Positions 34,597-39,871 of a stretch of 39,871 bases of DNA are shown piece by piece. Within the stretch, counting starts at the first letter, position 1. Each line of letters opens with the position of its first letter. This DNA comes from Ancrocorticia sp. (GTDB lineage: Bacteria > Actinomycetota > Actinomycetes > Actinomycetales > Actinomycetaceae). The stretch covers positions 1 through 39,871 of the forward strand of contig JALCLX010000015.1 in the NCBI GenBank assembly GCA_022648165.1, read 5' to 3'. The position numbers and the translations under genes are program-made. The notes under the pieces are model-generated. The model had not been told where the DNA came from. It made no database searches and saw nothing but the letters and a program-made list of their open reading frames with translations.

Positions 34597-36249
34597 ATGA
34601 ATCCTGTTGATGCCACTCGCACAGAAGCGTGGAAAGGACTCGCCGCACTCGCCAAACAGTTTTCACCCAATTTTCGGGAACGTTTCGCTTCCGATCCCGG
34701 GCGCGCCGCGCGTTTCACCTTCACGGCCGGAGACCTCCGCGTGGACCTGTCCAAAGACTACATCGATGAGGAGATCCTGGCGGCGTTGGTGAAACTCGCC
34801 AAGGAGGTACACGTGGCCCAGCGCCGCGACGCGATGTTCGCCGGTGAGCACATCAATGTGACGGAAGATCGCGCCGTTTTGCACACCGCTTTGCGGCGGC
34901 CCGCCACCGACCACCTGGTCGTTGATGGCCAGGACGTGGTTGCCGACGTCCACGCAGTACTGGCGCGGATCTACGCATTTGCGGACAAGGTGCGTTCGGG
35001 CGAATGGACGGGCGTGACGGGCAAACCGCTCACGACCATCGTCAACATCGGAATCGGGGGCTCAGATCTGGGGCCCGTCATGGCCTATGAGGCGCTCAAG
35101 CCCTATGTGAAACCCGGCGTGGAATGCCGCTTCATCTCCAACATCGATCCCACCGATGTGGGGGAGAAGCTCAAAGGTGTAGACCCGGAGTCCGTGCTGT
35201 TCATTGTGGCGTCCAAGACCTTCACGACGTTGGAAACTATTACCAATGCGAAGGCGTGCCGCTCCTGGTTCTTTGAGGCTCTGGCAGCGAAGGGCATCCC
35301 CGCCGATGGTGCGGTAGCCAAGCACTTTATCGCCGTATCCACAAATCTGGAGAAAGTTGCGGAATTCGGAATAGACCCGGCCAACGCTTTCGGCTTCTGG
35401 AATTGGGTAGGTGGGCGCTACTCCGTGGACTCGGCAGTGGGAACATCGCTTGCCATCGCGATCGGGCCGAAGAACTTTGCAGACTTCCTGGCCGGATTCC
35501 ACACAATCGATCAGCACTTTGTACAGACGGCGCCGGAGAAGAACGTGCCCCTCATCATGGGCATGCTCAACGTGCTCTACACGAACTTCTTCGGTGCAGC
35601 TACCCACGCAGTGTTGCCATATTCGCAGTATCTGCACCGTTTCCCCGCCTACCTGCAGCAGCTCACAATGGAATCGAACGGAAAGCGGGTGCGGTGGGAT
35701 GGCACGCCAGTGACCACCACCACGGGCGAAGTTTTTTGGGGAGAACCAGGAACTAACGGCCAGCACGCCTTTTACCAATTGATCCACCAAGGCACGCAGC
35801 TCATCCCCGCAGATTTCATCGCTTTCGCAAACCCCACATACCCGCTCAAGGATGGCGGGCAAGACCAGCACGAGCTTTTCCTCGGAAACTTCTTTGCACA
35901 AACGAAGGCGCTGGCATTCGGAAAAACGGCAGAAGAAGTGCGCGCTGAAGGAACGCGGGAAGAGATCGTCTCCGCGCGGGTATTCCCAGGCAACAAACCC
36001 ACAACATCGATCATGGCGCCAGCCCTCACGCCTTCCGTATTGGGACAGTTGATCGCACTATACGAACACATCACATTCACAGAAGGCGTAGTATGGGGGA
36101 TTGACTCCTTCGACCAGTGGGGAGTGGAACTTGGTAAGCAGATGGCGGTGGCACTAACCCCGGCTATTGCGGGGGACCGCGACGCGCTTGCCGCACAAGA
36201 CCCATCCACGCGGGCTCTCATCGATTACTACCACGCCCACCGCAAGTAG
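34597..36249 (+). CDS. pgi: Glucose-6-phosphate isomerase
   Basis: Interconverts glucose-6-phosphate and fructose-6-phosphate; 550 residues, matching E. coli (549). GAAGGAA lies upstream of the ATG. Signatures are [15 protein letters not shown] and [15 protein letters not shown] (phosphate binding), [18 protein letters not shown] (PGI signature 1), TMESNGKRV with its glutamate, the histidine-containing [13 protein letters not shown], and the C-terminal [12 protein letters not shown] with the catalytic lysine. The enzyme stands between NagB/pgi products and the phosphofructokinase encoded on the other side of the pullulanase-like gene, giving a small glycolysis cluster. It has its own promoter by sequence. 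Confidence 0.97.
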   Translation: MNPVDATRTEAWKGLAALAKQFSPNFRERFASDPGRAARFTFTAGDLRVDLSKDYIDEEILAALVKLAKEVHVAQRRDAMFAGEHINVTEDRAVLHTALRRPATDHLVVDGQDVVADVHAVLARIYAFADKVRSGEWTGVTGKPLTTIVNIGIGGSDLGPVMAYEALKPYVKPGVECRFISNIDPTDVGEKLKGVDPESVLFIVASKTFTTLETITNAKACRSWFFEALAAKGIPADGAVAKHFIAVSTNLEKVAEFGIDPANAFGFWNWVGGRYSVDSAVGTSLAIAIGPKNFADFLAGFHTIDQHFVQTAPEKNVPLIMGMLNVLYTNFFGAATHAVLPYSQYLHRFPAYLQQLTMESNGKRVRWDGTPVTTTTGEVFWGEPGTNGQHAFYQLIHQGTQLIPADFIAFANPTYPLKDGGQDQHELFLGNFFAQTKALAFGKTAEEVRAEGTREEIVSARVFPGNKPTTSIMAPALTPSVLGQLIALYEHITFTEGVVWGIDSFDQWGVELGKQMAVALTPAIAGDRDALAAQDPSTRALIDYYHAHRK

Positions 36250-36324
36250 CTGGCACGTGGCTCGGGGCTTCGGCCACGCCCGTGTGGTGGGCCTTTTGGA
36301 CCCCACAACGTCACTGCTACGCGC

Positions 36325-36330
36325 TAGGCT
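36325..36330 (+). promoter_or_regulatory. Promoter -10 box of mdh
   Basis: TAGGCT, 49 bases before the mdh ATG, leaving a leader of about 40 bases with a good ribosome site. No copy of the sucC/icd palindrome is present here. Confidence 0.45.
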
Positions 36331-36333
36331 TGA

Positions 36334-37371
<1,038 letters not shown>

Positions 37372-37396
37372 CACGCAGCCTATAACCGCACCCGCA

Positions 37397-37419
37397 GGTA
37401 ACCAGATCCGCAGGTTACC
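37397..37419. other. Inverted repeat after mdh
   Basis: GGTAACC (37397-37403) and GGTTACC (37413-37419) with a nine-base spacer, 25 bases after the mdh stop. It may be a weak terminator or an operator for the downstream Nudix gene. The stem is only 7 bp and has no T tail. Confidence 0.35.
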
Positions 37420-37531
37420 AATTGGACAGGCCGTCAGTGCTCAGTAGGCCATCAGCGCCCGGTAGAGTAGAGGAGTTGGTTATCGCCTCTGCGCTGCCGG
37501 GCGCGCCTGCTTTTAAGACGGCGACGTCCGA

Positions 37532-37564
37532 GCAGAGGGAAGACGGCCAAGCAGAGGGAAGACG
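37532..37564 (+). repeat. 19 bp direct repeat in the leader of the Nudix gene
   Basis: GCAGAGGGAAGACG occurs at 37532-37545 and 37551-37564. It lies 36 bases before the ATG and has no evident function. Confidence 0.6.
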
Positions 37565-37599
37565 CCAGAACACGGGAACCTGAGAGCGGGTGAAGTGAA

Positions 37600-38034
37600 A
37601 TGATCGTTGCTGCGGCCATTCTCGATTCGCTCGCGGCCCCCAAACGCCTGCTGTGTGCGCAGCGCTCCTATCCGCCACAATTGGCCGGGCTCTGGGAGTT
37701 TCCTGGTGGGAAGGTAGAACTGGGGGAGAGCCCAGAGGCTGCGATTGCGCGGGAGATACGCGAGGAGCTGCGCTGCGGAATCAGGCTGGGCCAGCGCATT
37801 GGGGCCCAGCGCATTGGCGGCGAGTGGCCGCTTGCCACGCCCGGGCTGCGCATGCGATTGTGGCTGGCTGAGGTGTGTGCCGGTGAGCCACTGCTCGGAG
37901 CGAGCCACCGCGAGTTGCGATGGGTAGGCCTGCCCGCAATTCGCGCGTTGCCGTGGATTCCAGCCGATCGCGCAATTGTGGATGCCGTGCTAGAGGCCAC
38001 TCAGAAACAGAACAGCGCTACGGAAGCTGCCTGA
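37600..38034 (+). CDS. mutT: Nudix hydrolase, MutT-like (8-oxo-dGTP diphosphatase)
   Basis: A 144-residue Nudix protein that probably removes oxidised nucleotides such as 8-oxo-dGTP from the pool. The Nudix box is complete: GGKVELGESPEAAIAREIRE followed by EL. LWEFPGGK before it and LRWVGLPAIRALPWIPAD after it match MutT/NudG proteins. The ribosome site (GTGAAGTG) is weak. Substrate assignment from sequence alone is not certain; other nucleotide diphosphates are possible. It is followed by birA with a promoter region between them. Confidence 0.88.
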   Translation: MIVAAAILDSLAAPKRLLCAQRSYPPQLAGLWEFPGGKVELGESPEAAIAREIREELRCGIRLGQRIGAQRIGGEWPLATPGLRMRLWLAEVCAGEPLLGASHRELRWVGLPAIRALPWIPADRAIVDAVLEATQKQNSATEAA

Positions 38035-38080
38035 ACTCGCACAACTGTGGTGTACGTGACATGCCCATTAGACCAGTAAC

Positions 38081-38099
38081 TTACGCTACGGTAGGGTAA
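38081..38099. promoter_or_regulatory. 19 bp palindromic operator candidate ahead of birA
   Basis: TTACGCTACGGTAGGGTAA has TTAC/GTAA and CTAC/GTAG as perfect nested arms; only the centre base and one flanking pair break symmetry. A second CTAC...GTAG pair follows at 38101-38114, and the strong ribosome site (AAGGAGG) comes at 38117. In actinobacteria TTAC..GTAA sites are common for TetR-family regulators of lipid genes. A link to control of the biotin ligase/carboxylase operon is inference. Confidence 0.6.
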
Positions 38100-38127
38100 C
38101 CTACTGATACGTAGCTAAGGAGGTTGT

Positions 38128-39057
38128 ATGGTCCGGCACGATCAGACGTCGCAGGTCACGTACGATATTGCGCGGCGCGGCGATCAGGGGACTACCCACT
38201 ACGAATACTGGGATTACGGCGCATACCGAACGGCGCTAACGGGCTCCACCCAGGACGATATGGCAGAACTGTGGCGCGCGCGCCACGGTGAGCTCGCTCC
38301 CTACACTGCTTTGGTGGCCGACGCACAAACCGCCGGCCGGGGCCGGGTGGGCCGCAGATGGTTTTCGCTGCCCGAACGGTCACTTACGGTCTCCGCACTC
38401 ATCGTGCTACCCGCCGCGCTGGTGGAAAGCGCCGGCTGGCTTACGCTTATCGGCGGAGCGGCTGCCCGCCGTGCGCTGTCCCGCTTAGCGGGTGTCTCCT
38501 GCAACGGAACCGAGCTGAAAATTTCATGGCCTAACGACGTCGTCGCCGTGTCCGCGTCAGGGGAACAACGCAAGGTGGCGGGCGTACTAGGGGAATACAT
38601 CGGGCGGGCGGAGGAAACTGACACCCTCGCTGCAGTAGTGGGCCTGGGCGCGAACCTGGGATTGACCGAAGATGAACTTCCCACACCCACGGCTGCCTCG
38701 TTGCGCACCGCCGGATTTGAGGTTCCGGATCGGGGAGAAGTGGTACGCGCGTGGCTCCAGGAGCTGGAAGAACGCGTCGGCGCATTCGGCGCAACGGGTG
38801 ATCCGCGCGCCAGTGGCGTGCTGGAGGAGATCAACCGTGAATGTGCCACACTCCGCCCGAACGTGACCGTTGGCAGACCGCGTGACACGCCCGTGATCGG
38901 GCGCGGGGTGCGCATCGTGGAGGATGGCTCCTTGATTGTTGCCAGCACTGATGGCGAGGTGGTGGTCACGTCTGGCGAAGTCTCGTTGTTCGGCGACATG
39001 CCGCGCGCTGTCACGGCGTTTCGCGAACCCACGGCTGGGCCGGAGGCAACACGATGA
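38128..39057 (+). CDS. birA: Biotin--[acetyl-CoA-carboxylase] ligase
   Basis: Attaches biotin to the carrier lysine of acyl-CoA carboxylases; 309 residues. AAGGAGG lies five bases before the ATG. Visible motifs are QTAGRGRVGRRWFS (biotinyl-AMP loop), KISWPNDVV and KVAGVLGEYIG, followed by a C-terminal SH3-like domain (GRGVRIVEDGSLIVAS). There is no N-terminal helix-turn-helix, so unlike E. coli BirA it is not a repressor. The stop codon overlaps the start of the following biotin carboxylase gene (ATGA), so the two are translationally coupled and the enzyme modifies the product of its neighbour. Confidence 0.96.
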   Translation: MVRHDQTSQVTYDIARRGDQGTTHYEYWDYGAYRTALTGSTQDDMAELWRARHGELAPYTALVADAQTAGRGRVGRRWFSLPERSLTVSALIVLPAALVESAGWLTLIGGAAARRALSRLAGVSCNGTELKISWPNDVVAVSASGEQRKVAGVLGEYIGRAEETDTLAAVVGLGANLGLTEDELPTPTAASLRTAGFEVPDRGEVVRAWLQELEERVGAFGATGDPRASGVLEEINRECATLRPNVTVGRPRDTPVIGRGVRIVEDGSLIVASTDGEVVVTSGEVSLFGDMPRAVTAFREPTAGPEATR

Positions 39058-39871
39058 GCCACGCGATTACGCGAATTCTCGTTGCCAATCGATCGGAAAT
39101 AGCGCTGCGGGTGATCCGGACGGCGCGCGACCTTGGCATCGAAACAGTAGCTGTCTATGCGCCTGCAGATCGCAACGCGCAGTATGTGAAGCTGGCAGAT
39201 TCCGCGTACCTGCTGGACGGCGAGAGCTACGCGGATACCTACATGAACGCGTCACAACTTGTGGACGTGGCGCGGCGAGCCGAAGCAGACGGCGTGCATC
39301 CCGGATACGGTTTCCTTTCTGAGATACCGGAATTTGCGGATCAGGTAGTGGAGGCCGGCCTGACGTGGATTGGCCCGCACCCAAACGTGCTGCGCCAACT
39401 GGGAGACAAGATTGCGGCGCGCAGGCTTGCCGAATCCATCGGAGTGCAGACTGTCCCCGGAATCTCAGAACCCGTAGCCGGGCGCAGTGCAATCCGCAGT
39501 TTTGTGGAGCGCTTCGGATACCCGATTCTGACGAAAAAGGCGGACGGCGGTGGCGGCCGCGGCATCCAGGTGATATCGAGTGATGCGGACGTCGATCAGT
39601 TCTTCGCCGCCCATGGCGCGGATTCCGAACAGTATTTTGTTGAGCGGTTTATCCGCACTGCGCGCCACATCGAAACCCAATGCGAACGCGATTCGCACGG
39701 CACCTTCGCCGTCGTGTCCACCCGCGATTGCTCAGTACAGCGCCGCAACCAAAAACTGATCGAAGAAGCTCCAGCACCCCAGCTTCCCACGGGCGCTGAA
39801 CACACGATCGAAAGGTGGTCGCGCGCGCTTTTCGAGGCGGTGGGCTACGTAGGCCTTGGCACCTGCGAATT
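39054..39871 (+). CDS. Acyl-CoA carboxylase alpha subunit, biotin carboxylase domain (3' end outside window)
   Basis: An open frame of 272 complete codons that runs off the window. ITRILVANRSEIALRVIRTA opens the biotin carboxylase N-domain (with Ser where Gly is usual), GVHPGYGFLSE follows, and KKADGGGGRGIQVI is the ATP-grasp glycine loop. It belongs to the acetyl-/propionyl-CoA carboxylase alpha family (AccA3-type), which in actinobacteria also carries the biotin carrier domain at the C-terminus, outside this window. It starts at the ATG overlapping the birA stop. Coupling with birA supports a role as its substrate. Confidence 0.93.
   Translation, partial: MSHAITRILVANRSEIALRVIRTARDLGIETVAVYAPADRNAQYVKLADSAYLLDGESYADTYMNASQLVDVARRAEADGVHPGYGFLSEIPEFADQVVEAGLTWIGPHPNVLRQLGDKIAARRLAESIGVQTVPGISEPVAGRSAIRSFVERFGYPILTKKADGGGGRGIQVISSDADVDQFFAAHGADSEQYFVERFIRTARHIETQCERDSHGTFAVVSTRDCSVQRRNQKLIEEAPAPQLPTGAEHTIERWSRALFEAVGYVGLGTCE

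Overview
The window looks like chromosome from a facultatively anaerobic, moderately high-GC actinobacterium, most likely of the family Actinomycetaceae (Trueperella/Arcanobacterium/Actinomyces-like). This rests on actinobacterial families (DUF6350, DUF3017), TAnnnT -10 boxes, several leaderless starts, a two-domain PutA, a biotin ligase without HTH next to an AccA3-type carboxylase, and fermentative pyruvate formate-lyase beside TCA enzymes. The genus is inference only.

Layout. 1-836: a twice-frameshifted AbiEii/AbiGii-type nucleotidyltransferase toxin relic. 837-1983: gene-free and repeat-rich, ending in the pflB leader. 1984-5465: pyruvate formate-lyase in three genes: a core that stops before its glycyl-radical domain, an 83-residue protein supplying that domain, and the activating enzyme. 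5522-10396: pcrA, sucC, sucD. 10397-11304: a second repeat-rich stretch. 11305-13339 (minus): nagBA. 13663-20703: DUF6350 protein, purN, a minus-strand P-type ATPase, purH. 20949-27241: putA, a convergent FAD oxidoreductase, DUF3017 protein, CNNM/HlyC-like protein. 27319-29915: icd and a DAACS symporter. 29912-37371: a eukaryote-type tandem-domain phosphofructokinase (minus), a pullulanase-like protein missing its catalytic centre, pgi, mdh. 37600-39871: MutT-like Nudix protein, biotin ligase, and the start of a biotin carboxylase.

How they work together. The window is mostly central carbon metabolism: alpha-glucan debranching (if functional), pgi and pfk in glycolysis, amino-sugar entry via nagBA, fermentative pyruvate cleavage by the split PFL, TCA steps (icd, sucCD, mdh), proline oxidation (putA), purine synthesis (purN, purH), and malonyl/methylmalonyl-CoA supply (birA-acc). 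From general knowledge of actinobacterial gene order, pcrA, sucCD, DUF6350, purN, purH, DUF3017 and mdh look like an ancestral block opened by inserted genes (nagBA, the ATPase, putA, pfk/pul/pgi); folD, often in that block, is absent.

Most notable: the split PFL; six copies of a 69-70 bp palindromic element with CTAG-containing ends; three convergent gene pairs that each overlap on the four bases CTAG; a shared palindrome ahead of sucC and icd; a strong palindromic operator candidate ahead of birA; and the pullulanase homologue without its nucleophile and acid/base segments.
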